Assembly (NCBI GenBank): GCA_964541755.1
Contig: CAZIRF010000030.1
Location: 1-35,268 of the forward strand
DNA: 35,268 nt
Direction of reading: 5' to 3'
Source of the DNA: CAZIRF01 sp964541755
Lineage (GTDB): Bacteria > Spirochaetota > Spirochaetia > Treponematales > Breznakiellaceae
Shown: positions 15,234 through 23,922 of the stretch, in pieces
How positions within the stretch are numbered: the stretch's first letter is position 1
Layout of the letters: the number at the start of each line of letters is the position of its first letter
The notes under the pieces: model-generated
Databases searched by the model: none
What the model saw: only the letters and a program-made list of their open reading frames with translations
Told to the model about the DNA's origin: nothing
Position numbers and translations under genes: made by a program

Positions 15234-18200
15234 CTACGCGAACCAGCGCACCCCCGCCTCGAAGATACGCTGGGCATCGCTTGCGGGGATGTTCTTGTGG
15301 ACATTCGGCCCCACGCGCTCGCTGTGTCCCATCTTGCCCAATACGCGGCCGTCGGGCGAGAGGAGTCCCTCGATGGCAAAGGCCGAACCGTTGGGATTCC
15401 AGGGTTCACGCATCGTGGGCTCACCGTTTTCATCGGCATAGCAGAAGGCCACCTGACCTTTTTCGAAGAGCTCCTCGCCAAGGGCCGCGTTAACCGCGAG
15501 CCGCCCCTCGCCGTGGCTCACCGGCAGGGTCTGGAGGGAATCGACCGGATCAAGGGCGAGCCAGGGCGACTTGTTCGACATGACCCGGGTCGTGACCATG
15601 CGCGAGACGTGGCGGCCCAGCTCGTTGAAGGTAAGGGTGGGATCGCCTGGACCGCACTCGCGTATCTCGCCGTAAGGCACGAGGCCCAGCTTGATGAGGG
15701 CCTGGAAGCCGTTGCAGATACCCAGGACGAGACCGTCCCGGCTGCCCACGAGCTCATTGACCTCTTTGGCCACAGCCGGGGCGCGCAGGGCGTTCGCGAT
15801 GAACTTGCCCGAGCCCTCCGGCTCGTCGCCGGCGGAAAACCCGCCGGAAAGGGCCAGTATCTGCGCCCCGGATATCGCGCGGGCCAGCAGGGCCGAGCTC
15901 TCGCGAACTTCTTCGGGGCTGCGGTTGCGAAAGAGGACCTGCTTGGTCTCTGCCCCCGCACGGCGAAAGGCCCGCTCCATGTCCCACTCGCAGTTGGTCC
16001 CCGGGAAGACCGGGAGGACGACGAGGGGTTTGGCCCTTTTCCCTATCGCGGGGAGCCCGTGGCCATCCCGCCAGGCGGACAGAGACAGGGCCAGGGGATC
16101 CTTGCCGCTTGCGGCGCCGGACTCGGGCCAGGCGGCATCGGCCACGCTCTTGCCGCTTGCCGTCTGCGGATACACGCGCGAAAGCGGGGCCTCCCAGAGG
16201 CGGCGCAATGTGTCGAGGGGGACGGCTGCGGCGGTGCCGACAGTAGCCTCTAGGGCGGGGCTGCTGTTCACCACGCGGAAAATGGCAGCCGAAGCAGCCT
16301 GCTGCGGGCCGGAACTATCAGCCTTGATCGTACGGGCGATGATGTTCCAATTGGTGCAACCAGCCAGAGCCTCATCGAGGTTTTCAAGACAGGAGGCGAT
16401 AGCCGCAGGATCGAGTTCGACGATGAAGCTACCCGGGGCGACCGGCTTGTCGAGGCGGGCGAGGTCGACTTCGAGGCTCACCCGGTTGCCAAAGGCCATG
16501 AGGGCGAGGGTCGCCAGGGGCCCGCCCGCGTGAACGGCAGAAGCGGCGCGCACCATGCCCGCATCGCGCATGGCTTCGAGGGCGGCGCAATTGGCGCGGA
16601 AGGTCTCCCAGGGGCTGCCCGATTCGGGGAGGGCAAAGAGGACGATGGGGCTGTCGCCCGCCGTCGAAAGGGCGGCGGAGCTCACCCGGGAAGCGTCGGT
16701 AACGCCGGCGGCAAAGGAGACCAGGGTGGGCGGGACATTGAGGATACGGTCGTTACCGGGGTCGCGGTAGGTGCCGGACATCGAGTCCTTGCCGCCAATG
16801 GCCGGTGTCCCCAGCTCGACCTGCGCCTCGAGGGCGGCGAGGAGGGCTGCCAGGGGCTTGCCCCAGGCCTCGGGGGAGGAGCTGCGTTCGAAGTACTCCT
16901 GCAGGGACAGGCGCGCCGTCGAGAGCTTGCCGCCCAGCGACACGTAACGCGCCAGCGACTCGAGGACCGCCGCTCGGGCCCCCTTGAAGGGGCTCTTTTG
17001 CGCGATCTCGGGGTTGTAGCCAAAGCTCATGAGGCTCGCGGTCGCCGCATCGCGGTCAAGAGCCGGCAGGAGGGCCGCCATGCCGCACTCGGGAGTCCCC
17101 TGGGTGGCGCCGCCAAAGGGGAAGAGGACCGACGACGAACCGATCGATCCGTCGAAGATCTCCTGCAGACCGCGGCGGCTCGCCGTGCGTAGGGAGGAAA
17201 GCTCGGCCTTCAAAGCTTCCAGAGCTGCCGCGGGGCTGGAAACGGCCGCGGCAGCTACGGCTGCCGCAGTTGCGGGCGCAGCCNNNNNNNNNNNNNNNNN
17301 NNNNNNNNNNNNNNNNNNNNNNNNNNNNNNNNNNNNNNNNNNNNNNNNNNNNNNNNNNNNNNNNNNNNNNNNNNNNNNNNNNNGTAGTTGCGGGCGCAGC
17401 CGTAGTTGCGGGCGCAGCCGTAGTTGCGGGCGCAGCCGTAGTTGCGGGCGCAGCCGGGCTCGCCGGAGCAGCCAGCCCGGCTGCCTCCCCGGAGCCCGCA
17501 CACTCGCCCCCGCAACAAGTACAGGTCGAGGGCGCCTCAATGCGCGCCACCGCACTGCGCGTGGCCCCGTTCGTATCCAAAAAGCGCCGGTCGAGATCCA
17601 CAATCGTCTCGCCGCGCCAGCTCATCACCAAACGCTCGTCGGCCGTTACCGTCGCAACCGTCACCGCCTCGAGGTTCTCGCCATTGGCCAGCGCTATGAA
17701 GCGCTCGACATCTTCGGGGGCCACCACAACGGCCATGCGCTCCTGCGACTCGCTCGTCGCAAGCTCAACCCCGTCGAGCCCCTCGTACTTGCGCGGCACC
17801 CGGTCCAAATCGATCGAAAGCCCCCGCGCAAGCTCGCCCACCGCGACGCATACGCCCCCGGCGCCAAAGTCGTTGCAGCGCTTGATAAGCGAGCACACTT
17901 CCTTCGAGCGGAACAAGCGCTGTATCTTGCGCTCCTCCACCGGATTGCCCTTCTGAACTTCGGCCCCGGCCGTCTTTACCGATTCCTCTGTGTGCTCGCG
18001 GGATGAACCAGTCGCCCCGCCAATCCCGTCGCGGCCCGTCCGGCCGCCCAAAAGGATGACCACATCCCCCGGGGCCGGCTCTTCGCGCCGTACCCAGGCC
18101 GCCGGCACCGCCGCAATGACGGCGCCCAGCTCCATGCGCTTGGCCAAAAAGCCCTCGTGGTAGAACTCCGCCACCTGCCCCGTCGCAAGCCCGATCTGGT

Positions 18201-19458
18201 TTCCATAACTCGAATATCCGTGGGCCGCCTCGCGGGCAATTTTAAGCTGGGGCAGTTTCCCCTGCAGGGTCTCCGCCGGGTGCTGCCGCGGGTCGCCGCC
18301 GCCAGTCACGCGCATGGCCTGATGGACATACGAGCGCCCCGACAGAGGATCGCGAATCGCCCCGCCCAAGCAGGTCGCCGCCCCGCCAAAGGGCTCGATC
18401 TCTGTGGGGTGGTTGTGCGTCTCATTCTTGAACATGAGGAGCCAGGGCTCCTCGCTGCCGTCGGTGAACTTCGCCGTTACGTGAACCGAACAGGCATTGA
18501 TCTCTTCGGATACCTCGAGGTCGGCCAGCTGGCCCCGCCTTCGCAGGAGCTTCCCGCCAATCGTCGCGAGGTCCATCAGGGTGTGGGGCCGCTCATACGC
18601 CGCCTCGCCGTAGACCTCCTCGCGCGCCGCCTCCCACAGGGCCAGACAGTGGCGCAGCTCATCAGCCTCGCTCCCCTCTTCGACATCGATACCGCTCAAG
18701 CTGGTCATGAAGGTCGTGTGCCGGCAGTGGTCGGACCAATACGTATCCAAAACCCGAAGTTCCGCCAGCGAGGGGTCGCGCCCCTCGCCCGCGAAGTGCG
18801 TGCGGCACACGGCCAGGTCTTCGGCAGACATGGCCAGGCCAAAGTCCGCCGCCATCTTTTCAAGGGCTCCCCCCTCAAGGGCGCGGAAGCCCGCCAAGAC
18901 CGGCACCGCCGGCGGCGTCCCGGTCTCCAGCTCCAGGCTCTGCGGGAGGGCCAGGGACGCCTCGCGCGAATCGACCGGGTTTACCAGCTGCGCAAGGAGG
19001 GCTTCGCGGGCGTGGGGCCCCGCCGCCGATGCCAGGGTAAAGGCATAGACCCGCGCACAGCGCACCACCGGCCGCGTCCCGAAGAGGAGGGCCACACACT
19101 GCGCCGCGCTGTCCGCCCGCTGGTCATACTGCCCCGGCAGGTACTCCGTCGCAAGGACAATCTCCTTCTCGCCGCCCGCCAAACCCGGCACCAGGGCCCC
19201 GGCGTGCCAATCGTCGCACTGAACCTCGGCAAAGACCCGCGTACAGGCCGTCCGGAACTCATCCTCGTCGAGGCCCGTCACATCATAGCGGTGGAGGATG
19301 CGAACCCCCTCAAGGCGGGAAAGCTCCGCGGCATTCGCCGCGGAAAAGTGGCGAATCTCGTCGCGCAGGGCGCGGCTTTCGACATCAAAACCCGAACGCT
19401 TTTCTGCGTATACACGACGCACGATTTCCCGTGCGGTACTGGCCTGGCTCGTAGACAT
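15234..19458 (-). CDS. purL: Large fused phosphoribosylformylglycinamidine synthase (PurL+PurQ), split by an assembly gap
   Basis: Fourth step of purine synthesis: converts FGAR, glutamine and ATP to FGAM. The N-terminal part (from ATG at 19458, GGAG upstream) shows DTYWSDHCRHTTFM and HNHPTEIEPFGGAATCLGG. The C-terminal part (to TAG at 15234) has a second synthase lobe (GTPAIGGKDSMSG) and a class I glutaminase domain: FPGTNCEWDMERAF, nucleophile GICNGFQ and SHGEGRL. About 691 codons lie before and 683 after the N block, longer than usual for this family. The two halves are in different frames only because the placeholder is 100 bases. The flanking 18-bp repeat is in phase on both sides, so a gap that is a multiple of 18 restores one frame. 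Both sides then read Ala-Ala-Pro-Ala-Thr units. Confidence 0.92.
17266..17455. repeat. 18-bp tandem repeat with 100-N assembly gap inside purL
   Basis: Four perfect copies of GTAGTTGCGGGCGCAGCC (plus strand) at 17384-17455 and one copy with a single mismatch at 17266-17283 flank Ns at 17284-17383. In the purL frame each unit encodes AAPATT. The gap most likely reflects collapse of more copies during assembly, so true copy number is unknown. Confidence 0.92.
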
Positions 19459-19514
19459 GACGGCTCCAAAGAGGGGGGTGGCGGTGGAATCAGACGGGCT
19501 GAGTAACCGCCCCC

Positions 19515-19566
19515 ATTCTACCGGGTTCGGCCACTCGTTGACAATGACTGTGCGCCCTGTTACAAC
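19515..19566. promoter_or_regulatory. Divergent promoters of purL and tRNA-Arg with overlapping -35 boxes
   Basis: Plus strand (tRNA): TTGACA 19538-19543, 17 bases, TACAAC 19561-19566. Minus strand (purL): TTGTCA read from 19544-19539, 18 bases, TAGAAT at 19520-19515. The two -35 hexamers are the two strands of the same seven bases, TTGACAA. Both -10 boxes are good, so polymerase may bind in only one direction at a time. Confidence 0.65.
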
Positions 19567-19575
19567 TAACACGTC

Positions 19576-19649
19576 GGTCCGGTAGCTCAGTTGGATAGAG
19601 CAGCTGCCTCCTAAGCAGCAGGTCGCACGTTCGAATCGTGTTCGGGCCA
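19576..19649 (+). tRNA. tRNA-Arg, anticodon CCT
   Basis: A complete cloverleaf: acceptor GGTCCGG/TCGGGCC (one internal G-U and a closing G-U), D arm GCTC...GAGC, anticodon stem GCTGC/GCAGC with loop CTCCTAA (anticodon CCT, reads AGG), variable loop AGGTC, and T arm with loop TTCGAAT. Discriminator base A. The 3' CCA is not encoded. Preceded by a consensus promoter. Confidence 0.95.
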
Positions 19650-19658
19650 AATAAAGGG

Positions 19659-19674
19659 GGGGGACGAAGCCCCC
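19659..19674 (+). terminator. Hairpin after tRNA-Arg
   Basis: GGGGG-ACGAAG-CCCCC stem-loop ten bases beyond the tRNA, followed by TGTACCTCTT. T content is modest, so it is a probable but weak terminator. Confidence 0.5.
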
Positions 19675-19675
19675 T

Positions 19676-19879
19676 GTACCTCTTACGCCTTTTCCGTCTC
19701 GCCCGCAGCGCTCAAAGCGCCTCGCGTCCCCCACGGCCGGGCTTCCTCACCCGCAGTTGCTTCCATCAAGCGCGGTCTCTGCGAGCCCGCGCCGCTTCCC
19801 CACCCTCACGGGTTCGGCGATCCCGGCCTCCCCCCCCTCATGCCGGCCGGGCCCCGGCCTCCCCCAACCGACTCATGCA
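19676..19879. other. C-rich non-coding stretch between tRNA-Arg and the second chemoreceptor
   Basis: About 200 bases very rich in pyrimidines on the plus strand, with short GC-rich inverted repeats. I see no credible gene, tRNA or promoter in it. Confidence 0.5.
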
Positions 19880-19909
19880 AACAGAGCCCCGCTTGCGCGG
19901 GGCTCTGTT
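19880..19909 (-). terminator. Terminator hairpin of the second chemoreceptor
   Basis: A perfect 13-bp stem AACAGAGCCCCGC with loop TTGC, starting two bases after the receptor's stop codon on the minus strand. No long T-run follows. Confidence 0.7.
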
Positions 19910-19911
19910 CG

Positions 19912-21900
19912 TCAATCGTCCTCGAGGAGCGGCAGGGCCTCTACCGCTTCCATCTCGCTCTCTTCCCGCGGGACAATACCCCGGCTCTGCTTTGAAGTGC
20001 TCCCGCGCGACGCGCTTCCGCGCGAAACCGTAGGCGCAGATCGCGTATTGCTTCCTTCGGCCGCAATCTTGAAGAAAGAAATTGCCGAACTCATCTGCGT
20101 CGCTTGGGCGCTCAGCTCCTCGGACATCGACGCGAGCTCCTCGCTGGCCGACGCATTCTGCTGCACGACCATATCCAGCTGGGTAATCGCCTTGTTGATC
20201 TGGGTTGCGCCCGAATCCTGTTCTGCACTGGAAGACTTGATCTCCTGCACCAGATCCGCCGTCTTGCGGATGTCCGGGACCATGCGGCCCAACATCTCGC
20301 CGGCCTTCGTCGCGATGCTCACACTGCGCTTGGAGAGCTCACTAATCTCGACGGCCGCCACCTGGCTGCGTTCGGCGAGCTTGCGTACCTCGCTTGCGAC
20401 AACCGCAAAGCCCTTGCCCTGCTCGCCGGCCCGGGCTGCCTCGATGGCCGCATTGAGGGCCAGGAGGTTCGTGTTTCGCGCGATCTCTTCAATAATGCCA
20501 ATCTTCTGCGAAATCTCCTGCATGGCAAGAACCGTCTCGTCAACGACCTTCCCGCCCTCTGCGGCGTCATCCGCACTGCGCAGGGCGATGGACTCGGTCT
20601 GAAAGGAATTGTCTGCCGTGTTCTTGATGTTCGAAACCATTTCTTCCATTGAGGAGGAGACTTCCTCGGTACTGGCCGCCTGCTCGGTGGCCCCCTGCGA
20701 CAGGCTCTGGGCCGTGGAGCTTACCTGCACCGCACCCGCCGTTACCGATTCGGCGCTCTCTCGCACCTCACTCATCACAGCCGAAAGGTGATCAGCCATA
20801 TCGCGAAGTGCCTTGGCCAACTCACCCATCTCGTCATTGCGGGTCAAGGTCTTCTGTGTGGGGCGATGAGTAAGGTCACCTTCTGCAATATAATTGGCCA
20901 AGCCGACCGCCTCGCCAATGGGTTTGATAAGAATACGTACCAGAAGGTATACGAGTACCACCACAATAATCATGCCAAGAATGGCGAGGAATATCGTAAG
21001 CTTAACGGCCACATTGGCCTCTCGCATCAAGGCGGTAAGGGAAACCGTCACAACAAGGCTCCAAGGATCGGAGCTCCCCCCCATATCGACCGGCTCAAAG
21101 TAGAAGTAGGACTGCTCCCCCGTTGCGAGGGAGCGCTGCTCCTCGGTGCGATTGCGCCCGGCACGGACATCCGCATCGCGGTCGCGGGCATCAGCCCGTA
21201 CCTCGAGTATCTTCTTGCCCACCTGTTCGGGGTTCTTGTGCGCCAAATAGGTTGTGTCATTGGAAAAGAGGAAGGCGTAGCCCGCCCCCATGGGGTCAAT
21301 TTCGCCAACAAGCTTCTGGATACTGTCAAGCATGATCTCCACACCGGCCGCACCGACAACCTGACCTTCATTCATGAGCGGCACCCCGACCAAGACCATG
21401 GGGTGTTTCGCACCCTGAAACTCAACAATGATCGGGTCACTGGTAATGGCTGCGCGCTTCTGCAAGGCCGTACGGTACAGGGCTGCCCGTTCACTCGGGA
21501 GTTCAAAAGGATTTCCCCGTGCAACTGTCGAACCTTCGCGATGGACCCGAAGCCCCCACTCCGGTTGGCCATTCCCACCGGTAAGGATATAGACCCCCAA
21601 GAGATCCGGGTTGATTTCAAGCACACCCGTAAGGGCATTGTTGGTTGCACCGCTGTCTTCCTCGGAAAAATAAGCCAACAGTTTGGCCAGTGTTGCCGCC
21701 GTAGCGCGTGCACTCAACATCTGCGCCTCTATCTTGCGCGCCTCGCCCTCTGTCATGAGGTTCACTTCCGAATAGACCGCTTTTTGCACAGACCCCACAT
21801 AGCGAACACTCAAGAAGGTGATAATACCCAACAACACGATGCTCACCCCGATGCTCACCACTAGAGTAATCTTCCCGCCAATTCCCAATCGAATCTTCAT
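19912..21900 (-). CDS. Methyl-accepting chemotaxis protein with Cache sensor, 662 aa
   Basis: A second transmembrane chemoreceptor, only distantly like the one at 3602. TM1 is at about residues 9-32 (VVSIGVSIVLLGIITFL). The periplasmic Cache domain (about 40-300) includes a typical PMVLVGVPLMNEGQVVGAAG strand. TM2 (AILGMIIVVVLVYLLVRIL) leads to HAMP and a signalling domain whose tip reads NTNLLALNAAIEAARAGEQG. Start ATG at 21900 (MKIRLGIGGK), with GGAGG six bases upstream, is preferred over an upstream in-frame codon lacking a site. The tail ends EALPLLEDD with no CheR-binding pentapeptide. Transcribed from its own promoter, divergent from the deacetylase gene. Confidence 0.94.
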   Translation of the reverse strand: MKIRLGIGGKITLVVSIGVSIVLLGIITFLSVRYVGSVQKAVYSEVNLMTEGEARKIEAQMLSARATAATLAKLLAYFSEEDSGATNNALTGVLEINPDLLGVYILTGGNGQPEWGLRVHREGSTVARGNPFELPSERAALYRTALQKRAAITSDPIIVEFQGAKHPMVLVGVPLMNEGQVVGAAGVEIMLDSIQKLVGEIDPMGAGYAFLFSNDTTYLAHKNPEQVGKKILEVRADARDRDADVRAGRNRTEEQRSLATGEQSYFYFEPVDMGGSSDPWSLVVTVSLTALMREANVAVKLTIFLAILGMIIVVVLVYLLVRILIKPIGEAVGLANYIAEGDLTHRPTQKTLTRNDEMGELAKALRDMADHLSAVMSEVRESAESVTAGAVQVSSTAQSLSQGATEQAASTEEVSSSMEEMVSNIKNTADNSFQTESIALRSADDAAEGGKVVDETVLAMQEISQKIGIIEEIARNTNLLALNAAIEAARAGEQGKGFAVVASEVRKLAERSQVAAVEISELSKRSVSIATKAGEMLGRMVPDIRKTADLVQEIKSSSAEQDSGATQINKAITQLDMVVQQNASASEELASMSEELSAQATQMSSAISFFKIAAEGSNTRSAPTVSRGSASRGSTSKQSRGIVPREESEMEAVEALPLLEDD

Positions 21901-21961
21901 GAATAACCTCCACAAAGCACCGCAGCCCGACAAAGCAGGTCTTGGTGGCGCTCCAACTATC

Positions 21962-21989
21962 AGTCTAATTCAAGAAATTTACATTGCAA
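21962..21989 (-). promoter_or_regulatory. Promoter of the second chemoreceptor
   Basis: Minus-strand TTGCAA (21989-21984), 16-base spacer, TAGACT (21967-21962). This leaves a leader of about 55 bases with a clear GGAGG before the ATG at 21900. Confidence 0.55.
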
Positions 21990-22007
21990 TATCTTATTTC
22001 TATTCTC

Positions 22008-22036
22008 TTGCCAGCCCGTTTCGTAGCGGGTAGACT
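22008..22036 (+). promoter_or_regulatory. Promoter of the polysaccharide deacetylase gene
   Basis: TTGCCA 22008-22013, exactly 17 bases, TAGACT 22031-22036. Only GCAAAAACC separates the -10 box from ATG at 22046, and there is no Shine-Dalgarno, so the transcript should have almost no leader. Confidence 0.65.
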
Positions 22037-22045
22037 GCAAAAACC

Positions 22046-23254
22046 ATGCCACCTCGTGTAACACCCCGGCGGGCACGCATTCTCGTAACCGCCAGTCTCT
22101 GTTTCCTTTTAATCCTCTTCATGACCGCCGAGCGCCCCCACACCCACCCACCCGGCCCCCCGGCACCCCCAACGTCCCCCCAAAGCCCGGTGCCAAGCAA
22201 CGAAAGCGCCCTGCAAATCGAAGGATCGGTCTCCTTTCCCACAAAAGAGCTCCTTACCGAACAGTGGAACGGCGACGTTCCCCACCTCTTCTTCCATCCA
22301 CTTATCGTGAACCCCGAAATGGCCTTCGATGGAGACCGTTTCCACTCCTTCATGCACAAGTGGTTTGTCACCAAAGAAGAACTCTTGCGCATTCTCGAAG
22401 AACTGTACGCCCGGGATTACGTCCTCGTAGACTTTTACGACAGCATCAGTTACGAAAGCGGGGGCAGCTCCGACGCCCCCCGTGCCGTCGCCCGGCGCAC
22501 ATCCTTCGCCGTCCCCGCCGGCAAGAAACCCCTCATCATCTCCATAGACGACCTCAACTACTACCCGGATACCACCCTGCACGGCGGAGCCCTGGGACTC
22601 GTCATCGACGTGAAAGGCCAGCTCATGGCGCGCGTACCCGACGGCTCCGGCGGGGAGGAGCTCTCAAACGAAGGGGAAATCCCCCTGCTCCTCGAACGCT
22701 TCATCGAGAAACACCCCGACTTTTCTTGGCGGGGTGGACGGGGCATTATCGGCCTTACCGCCTATAACGGCTTTTTGGGCTACCGGACAAACGACCCCCA
22801 TAACAGTAATCGTGACCAGGACAGCATTAAAGCCCGCGATGTCGCCAACGCCCTCAAGGCCATGGGCTGGCACTTCGCCTGCCACTCCTGGGGGCACATC
22901 CACCCGGGCCGCATGAGCGCCACCGAATACCGCAACATCGAGGAGCGCTGGCAACGCGAAGCGGCGCCCATAATCGGTTCTACAGACCTCTTCATCTTCC
23001 CCTTCGGAGCCCTCCCCTTCGACGACCCCGGCAAACTCGCAGCCCTCCAGGATCTGGGCTACCGAGTTCTCTTTCCCGTGGACCGCAATTACACAAGCTA
23101 CGACAAGGACGGCAGTCTTGTAATCAACCGTATACAGATGGATGGACTCGTCCTGTCGCGCAAGACCCACTTTATCCTTCCCTTTGTAGACCCCTCCCGT
23201 GTTAGCCTTCATCCCTTCCGTTTTTCAATAGACAAACAGGAACCAAGGGCATAG
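22046..23254 (+). CDS. Exported polysaccharide deacetylase-family protein, 402 aa
   Basis: A carbohydrate esterase 4/NodB-type protein, probably removing acetyl groups from cell-wall or surface glycans. An N-terminal signal or anchor segment (ILVTASLCFLLILFM, about residues 12-26) is followed by a Pro-rich linker with about ten prolines. The catalytic core has IISIDDLNYY (paired aspartates, near 170) and ACHSWGHIHPG (HSxxH metal motif, near 280). FIFPFGALPFDD stands in for the RxPxG/Y region. The length, with a ~130-residue N-terminal extension, is greater than a bare NodB domain. Single gene with a very short predicted leader; the flavodoxin gene follows after 65 bases. Confidence 0.87.
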   Translation: MPPRVTPRRARILVTASLCFLLILFMTAERPHTHPPGPPAPPTSPQSPVPSNESALQIEGSVSFPTKELLTEQWNGDVPHLFFHPLIVNPEMAFDGDRFHSFMHKWFVTKEELLRILEELYARDYVLVDFYDSISYESGGSSDAPRAVARRTSFAVPAGKKPLIISIDDLNYYPDTTLHGGALGLVIDVKGQLMARVPDGSGGEELSNEGEIPLLLERFIEKHPDFSWRGGRGIIGLTAYNGFLGYRTNDPHNSNRDQDSIKARDVANALKAMGWHFACHSWGHIHPGRMSATEYRNIEERWQREAAPIIGSTDLFIFPFGALPFDDPGKLAALQDLGYRVLFPVDRNYTSYDKDGSLVINRIQMDGLVLSRKTHFILPFVDPSRVSLHPFRFSIDKQEPRA

Positions 23255-23266
23255 ACTGATACAAGA

Positions 23267-23282
23267 GGCGGCTCGGGCCGCC
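23267..23282. terminator. Short hairpin between deacetylase and flavodoxin genes
   Basis: GGCGGC-TCGG-GCCGCC, a perfect six-bp stem with a tetraloop, 12 bases after the deacetylase stop. No T-run, so it could attenuate or only slow transcription. Confidence 0.4.
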
Positions 23283-23319
23283 CGTGAGCATCAAGTAAGA
23301 ATACTGTGGAGCAGAAATC

Positions 23320-23829
23320 ATGGCATATTATCGAATCGTTTACACAACCCGCACCAGAACCACCGCGCGCATTGCCGAACGTCTCGCCGTTCGATTGCGT
23401 TCACAGGGCCAGCGCGCAGTCGCCTGCACCCTCGCCACCAGCCCGCAGGCGGAACTGGGCGAACGCCTGGTAATCGCCTCGCCCGTCAACGGCATGAAGG
23501 TCCTGCCCGAATTTGCCCTGTACTGCCGTGAGCTCGTCCGAAGTGCCGTCCCGGTCTTCGGCATCTTCCTCGTGTCGGCCATTGCCCCCACCGGCCGCCG
23601 CTTCTGGCGTCGCATTATGGAAGCAGAACTCGCCCGGTACACACGCATGATTGGCGCCAAAGCCTCCCATATCTTCGGCGGATATCTCGATCGCCCAATG
23701 CCTGCCCCTGCCCGCTTCATCTTCGGGCTCAAGCGGGACCTCCCCCTCGACCAAGTCGATGAAAACGCCATCGACGCCTGGGCGGACAGCCTTATTGCCA
23801 CGGAATCCGGCGACGCAGTGAGCACTTGA
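23320..23829 (+). CDS. Flavodoxin-domain protein (HemG/flavodoxin_5-like), 169 aa
   Basis: A small FMN-binding flavodoxin-like protein. The start MAYYRIVYTTRTRTTARIAE has the flavodoxin first strand and a phosphate-binding loop of Thr/Arg residues. VIASPVNGMKVLPEF matches the second FMN loop, and IFGGYLDRPMPAPARFIF resembles the FGGxLD segment of protoporphyrinogen oxidase HemG relatives. The phosphate loop is Arg-rich and not the usual TGxTxxTA, so flavin binding is an inference. ATG at 23320 has GGAG about nine bases upstream. It is not near haem genes; a general flavin electron-transfer or quinone-reduction role is equally likely. Confidence 0.75.
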   Translation: MAYYRIVYTTRTRTTARIAERLAVRLRSQGQRAVACTLATSPQAELGERLVIASPVNGMKVLPEFALYCRELVRSAVPVFGIFLVSAIAPTGRRFWRRIMEAELARYTRMIGAKASHIFGGYLDRPMPAPARFIFGLKRDLPLDQVDENAIDAWADSLIATESGDAVST

Positions 23830-23922
23830 GCGACCTCCCCGCCAATACCGGCACAAAGAGCTTTGGCAGACACTGATAGAGAACTGTGATATACCAGAGC
23901 AAAGCGATCAACAGGAGAAGGT

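Noticed and set aside
17266..17455. CRISPR array
   Set aside because: Perfect tandem 18-mers without spacers, inside a coding sequence, and no cas genes.
15234..19458. purL as a frameshifted pseudogene
   Set aside because: The frames differ only because the N placeholder is 100 bases. The repeat phase on both sides predicts a gap divisible by 18 and hence one open frame.
15207..19506. Long plus-strand reading frames opposite purL
   Set aside because: High-GC shadow frames: no Shine-Dalgarno and no family motifs, and the minus-strand PurL motifs are unambiguous.
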